Notes under the pieces: model-generated
What the model saw: only the letters and a program-made list of their open reading frames with translations
Databases searched by the model: none
Told to the model about the DNA's origin: nothing
Made by a program: the position numbers and the translations under genes
Assembly (NCBI RefSeq): GCF_003387375.1
Contig: NZ_QUNG01000002.1
Coordinates: 1 to 64,000, forward strand
Direction: 5' to 3'
DNA: 64,000 nucleotides
Origin: Marinomonas pollencensis
Lineage (GTDB): Bacteria; Pseudomonadota; Gammaproteobacteria; Pseudomonadales; Marinomonadaceae
Shown here: one piece after another, positions 16,621 through 24,520 of the stretch
Layout: each line of letters begins with the position of its first letter
How positions within the stretch are numbered: position 1 is the stretch's first letter

Positions 16621-16648
16621 AGGCCTAATGTCTTGTGACATTAGGCCT
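16621..16648. other. Perfect 12-bp hairpin downstream of pta
   Basis: AGGCCTAATGTC / GACATTAGGCCT with a TTGT loop lies 10 bases after the pta stop. It has no T-run on either strand, so it is not a classical intrinsic terminator. A second, weaker stem (CCCCGT ... ACGGGG, 16577-16609) lies beyond it. It may protect the mRNA 3' end or aid factor-dependent termination. Confidence 0.6.
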
Positions 16649-16658
16649 TAAGGCAGGA

Positions 16659-18764
16659 TTAATGGTTTTTTTGTGCTGCTTGGCCAGCTTGAATAGCTGT
16701 AATGGCGATTGTATAGACAATATCATCCACTAGCGCTCCGCGTGACAAGTCGTTGACTGGTTTGCGGATGCCTTGCAGCATAGGCCCAATGCTCACCACA
16801 TCGGCACTACGTTGTACTGCCTTATAAGTGGTGTTACCCGTGTTAAGGTCAGGGAAAATAAACACCGTTGCTTTACCCGCGACCTTGCTGGTAGGCGCCT
16901 TTTGCTTGGCGACCTTCTCCATGATGGCGGCATCGTATTGCAGTGGGCCGTCAATCAGCAGATCAGGGCGGCGTTGTTGGGCAATAGCAGTGGCTTCTCG
17001 CACCTTATCGACGTCGTTACCGCTGCCTGATCCACCAGTGCTGTAACTGATCATGGCCACTTTAGGAGCAATGCCAAACGCGGTTGCAGAATCCGCGCTT
17101 TGAATAGCAATTTCAGCGAGTTGCTCAGCTGTCGGATCTGGGTTGATGGCACAATCCCCATAGACTAATACCTGATCAGGTAAGCACATAAAGAAGACGG
17201 AGGAAACCAAGGACGCATTTTCAGATGTCTTTATCAATTGAAGTGCCGGGCGGATGGTGTTGGCCGTGGTATGAATGGCTCCGGAAACCAAACCATCAAC
17301 ATCGTTAGTTTGCAGCATCATGGTGCCCAGTACGACATTATCTTCAAGTTGCTCTCTGGCAATAATATCGGTCAAGCCTCGGTGTTTGCGCAGGTCAACC
17401 ATAGGGGCGACATAACGTTCACGAATGCTTTCAGGGTCGAGTATTTCTACACCGTGGCTAAGCTCAATGCCGTTGTTTTGTGCAATGCGCAGTATTTCAG
17501 CTTCTTTGCCTAATAAAGTACAGCGAGCAATTCCGCGCTCGGCACAAATTGATGCCGCCTGGATAGTACGGATTTCTTCGCCTTCAGGCAGAATAATACG
17601 TTTGTTCAGTGAGCGCGCTTGTTCGATTAAACGATAGCGGAATGCAGGTGGGGAAAGTTTCCTTTCTTCTTGGTTCATAGCGAAGGAGTTAACCCAGTCA
17701 TGATCGATGCAACGTGCAATGTGCTCTTTTACTGTTAAAATCCGCTCTTTGTCATCTAAAGGGATTTCCTGGTTAAAAGATTGCATGGTGATGGCGGTTT
17801 CCCAGCTATTTGAGCTTACGGAAAGTACCGGTAACCCTTTGGCCATGGCTTTGCCACAAAGCTCCATTAAAGCGGCGCTAGGTTGGTAGCCTCCAGTGAG
17901 CACCAATGCTGCAATTTTAGTATCATTAAGCGCAGCAATGGCGGTTGCCATGATGATGTCAGTACGGTCTCCTGGGGTGAAAACAAGCACGCCTGGGCGC
18001 AGCGCTTCTAGCATGTTTTCGACACCACGGGCGCATAATGTATAGGACTGTACGCGACGGGTTTCCATCTCTCCGGCATTCACCACTTTGGCTTGCAAGA
18101 AGTCAGCCACATCTTTCACCCGAGGGTAGGTCAACTCCTCTGAAACTGGGATTTGCCCTAATAGGCTGAAGTTGCGTTTGAAAATACCACGTTGCGCAAA
18201 TAGATCGCCGTAAGATTTCACCCCTAGGGAGCCTGGGGTGGTTTTATTAAGAATACAGCCAATCACATCGCTGGCTTTAATGCCACCGTAGGATCCAGCG
18301 GCAATTTCAACATGGTGTTCTAGTTCGTTGACACGCATGTTGTTTGGGGCAGTGACGAGCACCAAGCCGGCATCAAGAGTGCGGGCAATGGCTTTGTTAA
18401 GGCGTGTGGCATAGGGGTGGCCTGGGATAAGCGCAAGGCCTTCCACTATTACGGTGGAGTCTGGTTCTACGCTGGCTTGGAAACGACCAACGATTTCTTC
18501 CATTAGCTCTTCAATGTTGTCATTGTACAGGTAGCGTTCTGCTTCATGTAAGGGGATGGGCTCAGCGGGAGAAAGCGTTGAGCCTTGAGCGACCATCGCA
18601 GTAGATTTATCTGGGCCAGTATCGCCAGGGTGAGGTTGGGCGATGGGTTTAAAGAAACTGGCCTTTAATCCTTGCTGTTCTAAGGCGCGAACAAGACCCA
18701 CAGAGACAGATGTTAAACCAACACCGGGTCCGGTCGGTACTGTCATTAACACATTTGTCGACAT
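16659..18764 (-). CDS. pta: Phosphate acetyltransferase
   Basis: A 701-residue long-form Pta. The N-terminal BioD-like P-loop region (TVPTGPGVGLTSVSVGLVRA) spans about 1-215, a DRTGG-type regulatory domain (FTPGDRTDII) about 220-330, and the C-terminal PTA_PTB catalytic domain about 370-695 (NTGNTTYKAVQRSA near the end). It converts acetyl-CoA and phosphate to acetyl phosphate and CoA in the cytosol. It lies 38 bases downstream of ackA as the ackA-pta operon. Length equals the three-domain E. coli enzyme, which is allosterically controlled by pyruvate and NADH. Confidence 0.97.
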   Translation of the reverse strand: MSTNVLMTVPTGPGVGLTSVSVGLVRALEQQGLKASFFKPIAQPHPGDTGPDKSTAMVAQGSTLSPAEPIPLHEAERYLYNDNIEELMEEIVGRFQASVEPDSTVIVEGLALIPGHPYATRLNKAIARTLDAGLVLVTAPNNMRVNELEHHVEIAAGSYGGIKASDVIGCILNKTTPGSLGVKSYGDLFAQRGIFKRNFSLLGQIPVSEELTYPRVKDVADFLQAKVVNAGEMETRRVQSYTLCARGVENMLEALRPGVLVFTPGDRTDIIMATAIAALNDTKIAALVLTGGYQPSAALMELCGKAMAKGLPVLSVSSNSWETAITMQSFNQEIPLDDKERILTVKEHIARCIDHDWVNSFAMNQEERKLSPPAFRYRLIEQARSLNKRIILPEGEEIRTIQAASICAERGIARCTLLGKEAEILRIAQNNGIELSHGVEILDPESIRERYVAPMVDLRKHRGLTDIIAREQLEDNVVLGTMMLQTNDVDGLVSGAIHTTANTIRPALQLIKTSENASLVSSVFFMCLPDQVLVYGDCAINPDPTAEQLAEIAIQSADSATAFGIAPKVAMISYSTGGSGSGNDVDKVREATAIAQQRRPDLLIDGPLQYDAAIMEKVAKQKAPTSKVAGKATVFIFPDLNTGNTTYKAVQRSADVVSIGPMLQGIRKPVNDLSRGALVDDIVYTIAITAIQAGQAAQKNH

Positions 18765-18802
18765 AATTAAGAGTTCCTACTTGAGCGAGTATCGGTTAAA
18801 AA

Positions 18803-19987
18803 TCATTGGCGAATTAAGTTGATCGTATCTAATGCAATCATCAGCTCTTCATTGGTTGGAATGATCCATACCTTTGTTTGACTTTGGGCTGACTCAATGT
18901 TCATTGTGGCTCCACGCAAGGCGTTCTTATCGCTATCAATATGGATATTAAAGGCTTTTAATTGTTGGCATATGGCAGCACGAATGTAAGAAGAATTTTC
19001 GCCAATACCTCCAGTAAAGACCAAATGATCAATTCGGTCGAGAGTGGTGGCCGTGCTGACTAGATACTTTGCGGTTCGAATAGCAAACATATCCAGCGCC
19101 AATTTAGCGCTTTCATTACCAGAAGCCATTGCATCTTCTAAGGTTCGACAATCATTAGAAAGCTCTGAAATGCCTAATAAACCACTTTTTTTGTTTAATA
19201 CATCGAGGGCTTGAGCGGAAGAGATTCCTTCCGCATCGGCAATAAAAGATAATAAGCTGGGGTCTAAACTGCCACAGCGAGTGCCCATCATCAGGCCTTC
19301 TAGGGGAGTAATCCCCATGCTGGTATCGGTCGATTTGCCTTTATTGATGGCGCATGTGCTGGCGCCATTGCCTAAGTGGGCGACCAATACCCCTTGTTGT
19401 AAGCTGTTTGGCTCGATCTCAGCCAAACGGCGACTAATATAGCGATAACTGGTGCCATGAAAGCCGTATTTGCGGAAGTGGTGCTGGCGATAAAGTGCCA
19501 TTGGAATCGGGTATAAGTATTGTTCGGCGGCCAATGTTTGGTGAAAGGCAGTATCAAAGACCGCCACTTGTGGCACGCCGGGAAACAGTTCAATGGCAGC
19601 ATACATACCAATAATGTGGGCAGGGCTATGCAGAGGGGCGAAATTAGCACATTCAGCAATGCCGTCGATGACATTTTGGTCGATCAAAACGGACTGGCTA
19701 AATGTTTCCCCCCCATGTACTACTCGATGTCCAATACCAGTCAAACTGTTTAAGATCGTTGGTCTGTTATCAAGCCACTTCTTGATTTCGGCAACGGCAC
19801 TTTTATGAGTGCCTTCAGGAAGCGAGATAGACTCTTTAAGCCCTTCTTTCTTAAATGTTAGTGTGCTATTCGATTCACCAAGCCTTTCGGCAATACCTTC
19901 TAGAAGAACGGTTTGTCCTTCATCAGTAAGAACGGCAAATTTTAGAGAAGAACTACCACAATTAATGACTAGTATGCTGTCGCTCAT
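18803..19987 (-). CDS. ackA: Acetate kinase
   Basis: A 394-residue ASKHA-fold kinase: ILVINCGSSSLKFAV at the N-terminus, then GHRVVHGGETF, VFDTAFHQT, HLGNGAS and FTGGIGENS. It transfers phosphate from acetyl phosphate to ADP, giving acetate and ATP. With Pta it links the pyruvate dehydrogenase product, encoded nearby, to overflow acetate and the signalling metabolite acetyl phosphate. AAGGAAAC precedes ATG 19987. It is nine bases downstream of nadC on the same strand. Its presence between nadC and the pil block differs from the E. coli order. Confidence 0.97.
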   Translation of the reverse strand: MSDSILVINCGSSSLKFAVLTDEGQTVLLEGIAERLGESNSTLTFKKEGLKESISLPEGTHKSAVAEIKKWLDNRPTILNSLTGIGHRVVHGGETFSQSVLIDQNVIDGIAECANFAPLHSPAHIIGMYAAIELFPGVPQVAVFDTAFHQTLAAEQYLYPIPMALYRQHHFRKYGFHGTSYRYISRRLAEIEPNSLQQGVLVAHLGNGASTCAINKGKSTDTSMGITPLEGLMMGTRCGSLDPSLLSFIADAEGISSAQALDVLNKKSGLLGISELSNDCRTLEDAMASGNESAKLALDMFAIRTAKYLVSTATTLDRIDHLVFTGGIGENSSYIRAAICQQLKAFNIHIDSDKNALRGATMNIESAQSQTKVWIIPTNEELMIALDTINLIRQ

Positions 19988-19996
19988 TATGTTTCC

Positions 19997-20842
19997 TTAG
20001 TTATGAACTCGTAACGAGAGGTCGATGGCTTGAACATGTTTTGTTAGGGCTCCAATGGAAACATAATCAACCCCTGTTTGGGCAACACGTTTAAGTTTTT
20101 CTTGATCCATGTTGCCAGAAGCTTCAAATTTTACGCGACCTTTAAAGCGGTTAACGGCGGTTTCCATGTCTTCATAGGAAAAGTTATCAAGCATGATAAT
20201 GTCCGCGCCAGCCTCTACCGCCATGGCGACTTCTGCTAAGCTTTCTGTTTCCACTTCTATGGTTTTACCCGGGGCGATTTGTTTGGCCATAGCAACCGCT
20301 TTGCTAATGGAACCGGCAGCCATAATGTGATTTTCCTTGATTAAGAAGGCATCAAACAAACCAATTCTATGATTCTGCGCGCCTCCTACTGAGACCGCGT
20401 ACTTTTGTGCGCTGCGTAAGCCTGGTAGGGTTTTGCGCGTGTCGAGTATGGTCAAATTTGTGGCTGCAACGTCTTCAGCGTATTGACGGGCAATAGTTGC
20501 AGTATAGGATAAAGCTTGAATAAAATTGAGTGCGGTGCGTTCGCCAGTCAAAATAGTGCGGGCATGACCTTTTAGGGTTAAAAACGGTTGATTAGCTGTG
20601 AGCAAATCGCCATCTTTTGCATGCCATTCCAAAGTGACATTATTGCCCAGTTGTTTGAACACTTCGTTAGCCCAATCTTGGCCACATAAAACAGCAGATT
20701 CTCTAGAGATAACAGACGCGGTAATTTCATGGTCATCAGGGATGAGCTGAGCCGTTATGTCGCCTGTGCCAACATCTTCTTGTAACGCGAATGTGACGTT
20801 TGATCTCATATGCTCGATTGAATCTGCATTCAACAGTGTCAT
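19997..20842 (-). CDS. nadC: Nicotinate-nucleotide pyrophosphorylase (carboxylating)
   Basis: A 281-residue quinolinate phosphoribosyltransferase. Motifs are EDVGTGDIT, TALNFIQALSYTAT, LDTRKTLPGLR, KYAVSVGGAQNHR, LIKENHIMAAG and IMLDNF. It makes nicotinate mononucleotide from quinolinate and PRPP in de novo NAD synthesis. It is the first gene of a long minus-strand run (nadC-ackA-pta, then pilABCD). Its start faces a 920-base gap before aceE. In E. coli ampD, ampE, aroP and pdhR occupy that gap. Confidence 0.97.
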   Translation of the reverse strand: MTLLNADSIEHMRSNVTFALQEDVGTGDITAQLIPDDHEITASVISRESAVLCGQDWANEVFKQLGNNVTLEWHAKDGDLLTANQPFLTLKGHARTILTGERTALNFIQALSYTATIARQYAEDVAATNLTILDTRKTLPGLRSAQKYAVSVGGAQNHRIGLFDAFLIKENHIMAAGSISKAVAMAKQIAPGKTIEVETESLAEVAMAVEAGADIIMLDNFSYEDMETAVNRFKGRVKFEASGNMDQEKLKRVAQTGVDYVSIGALTKHVQAIDLSLRVHN

Positions 20843-21324
20843 GGTGTTTCCTATTGTTATGTAGAGAAAACGCCATTGTAGCGGGAATATGTGGCTTCGT
20901 CAGTGTGTGCAAGCCTCTGTGCTAAAAATTTCACAGATATTCAAATAACAAGTGAGTTTAATAAGGTAGGTGGTGTCTTTATTTGTCTTTTGGGTGGCTG
21001 AACCTTGTTTATAAAATAGCCACTCAAGCGATGAAAAACATAATTCAGTGCTGGGAGTTTGTTATAAAAAAGACGGGATTGCTCAATAAATGAGCGACTC
21101 AAGGCAAAATAGATTTTGTTTATGACTGGGATGCGTTTGGTGAATGAGGTGCAGGCTGCCCAGTATTTTAAAGGGGTAGAGCAGAGCCCTATGTCAAAAA
21201 AAGACCAGAGTTGTTGTCTTCTGTACCTTTTTATTAGGAGGAAGTCATTCAATCTTGAGGTAGGTGTCTAGGCGATTTCACGATTAGGTGTTAACCTTAC
21301 GCCTGTTTTGAATACCTATAAAGG

Positions 21325-21467
21325 AAGAGTGAACCACCGATTTACCCTCTATCTGGTAAATCGAAATAGGGAATGCGTTTGCAAATAACCGTTTTGGCAA
21401 GAGCAAACAATGTGGTGAACAGTTTATTGAGCTTTCTATGAGCACCCTGCAAAACGGGGTGTTTTTT
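21325..21467 (+). ncRNA. Candidate structured RNA (sRNA or leader) upstream of aceE
   Basis: Three nested elements suggest an RNA with a multi-branch fold. A short closing helix ACCAC (21333-21337) / GTGGT (21412-21416) encloses a perfect 9-bp hairpin, CGATTTACC / GGTAAATCG (21338-21346 and 21355-21363), and a second stem, GTTTGC / GCAAAC (21377-21382 and 21403-21408). An intrinsic terminator follows. A TATAAA at about 21317 could be the -10 box, giving a transcript of roughly 140 nt. It matches no riboswitch class I can recognise. The ends are guesses. Confidence 0.4.
21443..21467 (+). terminator. First terminator in the aceE leader
   Basis: The stem CACCC (21443-21447) / GGGTG (21457-21461) is followed directly by six T residues. 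It lies about 300 bases before aceE with no protein gene upstream on this strand, so it must end a non-coding or leader transcript. Confidence 0.65.
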
Positions 21468-21590
21468 ATCGTAGTAAGTGAATGACGGGCTTAGTAGATA
21501 TAGGCCCATATGGAAACGAACCTACCAATTCTTTTTGGTAGTCGAGTAGATAGCAAATTCCAAAATAATAACAACGCTGTCTAACTAAAG

Positions 21591-21636
21591 AGAAAAAACG
21601 ATACCGGTAAACGAAAGATCTGGTATCGCTTTTTCT
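21591..21636 (+). terminator. Second terminator in the aceE leader
   Basis: CGATACC (21599-21605) pairs with GGTATCG (21622-21628), and the flanking AGAAAAA and TTTTTCT extend the stem past one mismatch. It reads as an intrinsic terminator in both directions. It stands 129 bases before the aceE start, so aceE needs either a promoter beyond it or regulated read-through. Confidence 0.7.
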
Positions 21637-21764
21637 TATTTCGGCTGGTTTTTATAGTGTTATTAATATAAATGCCGCTGGTTCGTTTAAGTCGCCTCCA
21701 AGGTAAACCATTAAAGTCCTTGGTAGGTTTGAGATCTGTCCTAATAGCGGGGGTTATTAACACT

Positions 21765-24431
21765 ATGACGGAGCAGCATATCCTCGAAGATATCGATCCG
21801 ATCGAAACAAAAGAGTGGGTTGATGCAATCGAGTCTGTCCTTCGAGAAGAAGGTCCTGATCGCGCACGATACATTTTGGATCGTTTGACAAAAGAGGCTG
21901 CGAAAGCAGGCACAGCAATGCCAGCCTCCATTACAACGTCTTACCGTAACACTATCGCTCCTCAAAATGAGAAGCCGTTACCGGGAGATTTGTTTATGGA
22001 GCGTCGCATTCGTTCCATAATCCGTTGGAATGCACTGGCAATGGTAATGAAAGCAAACCGTGTAGATTCCACTCTTGGTGGTCACATTACCAGTTTCTCT
22101 TCTGCCGCAACGCTTTATGATATCGGTTTCAACCACTTTTTCCGTGGTTCAGACGGTAAACAAGAAGCTGACATGGTTTTCTTCCAAGGTCATATTTCTC
22201 CTGGTATCTACGCTCGATCTTACATCGAAGGGCGTTTGACTGAGGAGCAACTTGATAACTTCCGCCGAGAAGTAGATGGGAAAGGACTTTCTTCTTACCC
22301 ACATCCTTGGCTAATGCCGGATTATTGGCAGTTCCCGACCGTATCTATGGGGTTAGGACCACTGCAAGCGATTTACCAAGCGCACGTTATGAAATACCAA
22401 CATAGCCGTGGCTTGATTGATCAAGGCGACCGTAAAGTATGGGCGTTCTTAGGTGATGGTGAGTGTGATGAGCCAGAATCTTTGGGTGCTATTGCATTGG
22501 CCGGTCGTGAAAAACTAGACAACTTGATTTTCGTTATTAACTGTAACTTACAGCGCCTTGATGGTCCTGTTCGTGGTAATGGCAAAGTTGTTCAAGAATT
22601 GGAAGGCGTGTTCCGTGGCGCTGGCTGGAATGTTGTTAAATGTCTATGGGGCCGCCATTGGGATGCTCTGTTTGAAAAAGACGACAAAGGCTTATTGGCG
22701 AAACGTATGGACGAGGTTTGCGATGGTGAACTTCAGAACTACAAAGCCAATGGTGGTGCATACACACGTGAACATTTCTTCGGCAAGTACCCAGAATTGC
22801 TAGAAATGGTTAAGGACATGTCAGACGATGACATTATGAACCTTAACCGTGGTGGACATGACCCTTATAAAGTTTACGCAGCCTACGCTGAAGCGACTTC
22901 TCATAAAGGTCAACCAACAGTTGTCTTGGCGCAAACAGTAAAAGGCTACGGCATGTTTAAAGCAGCCGAAGCACAAAACACAGCGCACCAAACTAAGAAA
23001 CTGGACGAAGAGTCTTTGGCTCAGTTCCGTGATAAGTTTGGTATTCCGATCAGCGACGAAGAATTGAAGGATCTGCCTTACTACCGCCCAGCGGAAGACA
23101 GCCCTGAAATGAAATACTTGCGTGCTCGTCGTAAAGAGCTGCATGGGGATTTCCCTGTTCGCCGTCGTGAGTGCGAAGCGCTTGAAGTTCCTTCTTTAGA
23201 AGCTTTCAAGTCTCAAATTGCTGGTACTAAAGGTCGTGAAATTTCTACGACTATGGCGTTTGTTCGTGCTTTGAATGTGATGGTGAAAGACAAAGCCATT
23301 GGTGAGCGTGTGGTACCGATCGTTGCCGATGAAGCGCGTACTTTTGGTATGGAAGGCATGTTCCGTCAGTTGGGTATTTACTCTTCTGAAGGTCAGCGTT
23401 ACACACCACATGACCATACTCAGGTTATGTACTACAAAGAGTCTGCACAAGGTCAAATCCTTCAAGAAGGGATTAACGAGCCAGGCGCATTCTCTGCATG
23501 GTTGGCGTTAGCGACGTCTTACAGTAACAGCAATCTACCTATGATTCCTGTGTACATTTACTACTCGATGTTTGGTTTCCAACGTGTTGGTGACTTGGCG
23601 TGGGCAGCAGGTGATTCACAAGCACGTGGTTTCTTGATTGGTGCTACAGCGGGTCGTACTACGCTAAACGGTGAAGGCTTGCAGCATGAAGATGGTCATT
23701 CTCATATTCAAGCTGGTTTGATTCCTAACTGTATCTCTTATGATCCAACGTACTCGTACGAAGTTGCTGTTATTGTTCAAGATGGCTTGCGTCGTATGTA
23801 CAAAGAGAAAGAGAGTGTTTTCTATTACCTAACCGTAATGAATGAAAACTATGCCCATGAAGATATGCCAGAAGGTGTTGAAGAAGGCATTCTGAAAGGT
23901 ATGTACAAGCTAAAAACTCATGAGAAAAAAACCAATAAGAAGCAAGTGCAACTGCTTGGTTCTGGTGTGATTCTTCGTGAAGTTGAAGCGGCTGCAGAAA
24001 TTCTCTTTAATGATTATGGTGTTAACTCTGATATCTGGAGTGTGACTTCTTTTAACGAATTGCGCCGTGAAGGTTTGGATGCAAGTCGTTGGAATATGCT
24101 TCACCCAGAAAGCGAGCCACGTCAGTCATACGTAGAAACTTGCTTAGCAGATAAAGGTCCTGTAATTGCCTCTACAGACCATGTTAAATTGTTTGCTGAT
24201 CAAATTCGTCCGTTTATGAAAGGCACCTATAACGTACTAGGTACTGATGGATTTGGTCGAAGTGATACGCGCGCTAAATTGCGTCATTTCTTCGAAATCA
24301 ACCGCTATTGGGTCGTTGTATCTGCTTTGAGCGCATTGGCGAAAGACGGTGTAATTGATGCATCTGTAGTTAGCGAAGCAATTGCTAAATTTGGTCTTGA
24401 TCCAGAAAAACCAAACCCAGTTATTTGCTAA
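21765..24431 (+). CDS. aceE: Pyruvate dehydrogenase E1 component (homodimeric)
   Basis: An 888-residue AceE, matching the E. coli length of 887. Thiamine-diphosphate motif LGDGECDEPES...VINCN is at about residues 230-270, with NLQRLDGPVRGNGK next to it and EGLQHEDGHSHIQ in the C-terminal half. It decarboxylates pyruvate and acetylates the lipoyl groups of AceF. I chose ATG 21765 (TEQHILEDIDP...) with GGGGG about 12 bases upstream. The frame is open for 31 more codons, but those do not look like AceE. It is followed by aceF after a hairpin-containing 89-base spacer. Confidence 0.96.
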   Translation: MTEQHILEDIDPIETKEWVDAIESVLREEGPDRARYILDRLTKEAAKAGTAMPASITTSYRNTIAPQNEKPLPGDLFMERRIRSIIRWNALAMVMKANRVDSTLGGHITSFSSAATLYDIGFNHFFRGSDGKQEADMVFFQGHISPGIYARSYIEGRLTEEQLDNFRREVDGKGLSSYPHPWLMPDYWQFPTVSMGLGPLQAIYQAHVMKYQHSRGLIDQGDRKVWAFLGDGECDEPESLGAIALAGREKLDNLIFVINCNLQRLDGPVRGNGKVVQELEGVFRGAGWNVVKCLWGRHWDALFEKDDKGLLAKRMDEVCDGELQNYKANGGAYTREHFFGKYPELLEMVKDMSDDDIMNLNRGGHDPYKVYAAYAEATSHKGQPTVVLAQTVKGYGMFKAAEAQNTAHQTKKLDEESLAQFRDKFGIPISDEELKDLPYYRPAEDSPEMKYLRARRKELHGDFPVRRRECEALEVPSLEAFKSQIAGTKGREISTTMAFVRALNVMVKDKAIGERVVPIVADEARTFGMEGMFRQLGIYSSEGQRYTPHDHTQVMYYKESAQGQILQEGINEPGAFSAWLALATSYSNSNLPMIPVYIYYSMFGFQRVGDLAWAAGDSQARGFLIGATAGRTTLNGEGLQHEDGHSHIQAGLIPNCISYDPTYSYEVAVIVQDGLRRMYKEKESVFYYLTVMNENYAHEDMPEGVEEGILKGMYKLKTHEKKTNKKQVQLLGSGVILREVEAAAEILFNDYGVNSDIWSVTSFNELRREGLDASRWNMLHPESEPRQSYVETCLADKGPVIASTDHVKLFADQIRPFMKGTYNVLGTDGFGRSDTRAKLRHFFEINRYWVVVSALSALAKDGVIDASVVSEAIAKFGLDPEKPNPVIC

Positions 24432-24448
24432 TTATAAACAAGCTCGGT

Positions 24449-24477
24449 ACCAGGCTTGAGTGTGACTCAAGTCTGGT
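24449..24477 (+). other. Hairpin in the aceE-aceF spacer
   Basis: ACCAGGCTTGAGT / ACTCAAGTCTGGT is a 13-bp stem with one G-U pair and a three-base loop. No T-run follows, so the two genes can still be co-transcribed. It may stabilise the upstream mRNA or slow the polymerase, setting the AceE:AceF ratio (inference). Confidence 0.65.
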
Positions 24478-24520
24478 TAGTTAATCAGTTTGATGCGTCT
24501 ATATGACAAAGGAGATTTCC

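Larger units (their letters stand above)
20843..21764 (+). other. Long nadC-aceE intergenic region, structured in its right half
   Basis: This is 922 bases without a convincing protein gene. The left part (20843-21250) shows only a doubtful minus-strand frame and no coding signature. From about 21320 the plus strand becomes rich in stable stems: a candidate junction RNA ending in a terminator at 21467, two more short hairpins (GGGC...GCCC near 21487-21506 and CTACCAA / TTGGTAG at 21521-21541), and a second terminator at 21591-21636. aceE then starts at 21765. No PdhR-type TTGGT...ACCAA site was seen; the dyad at 21521 has the opposite sense. Confidence 0.7.

Noticed and set aside
20941..21252. 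103-residue minus-strand frame in the nadC-aceE gap
   Set aside because: Composition is dominated by aromatic and basic residues typical of out-of-frame AT-rich DNA. No domain was recognised. Kept only as a doubtful remnant.
21521..21541. PdhR operator in the aceE leader
   Set aside because: The dyad is CTACCAA / TTGGTAG, the opposite polarity to TTGGT...ACCAA. It is better read as an RNA hairpin.
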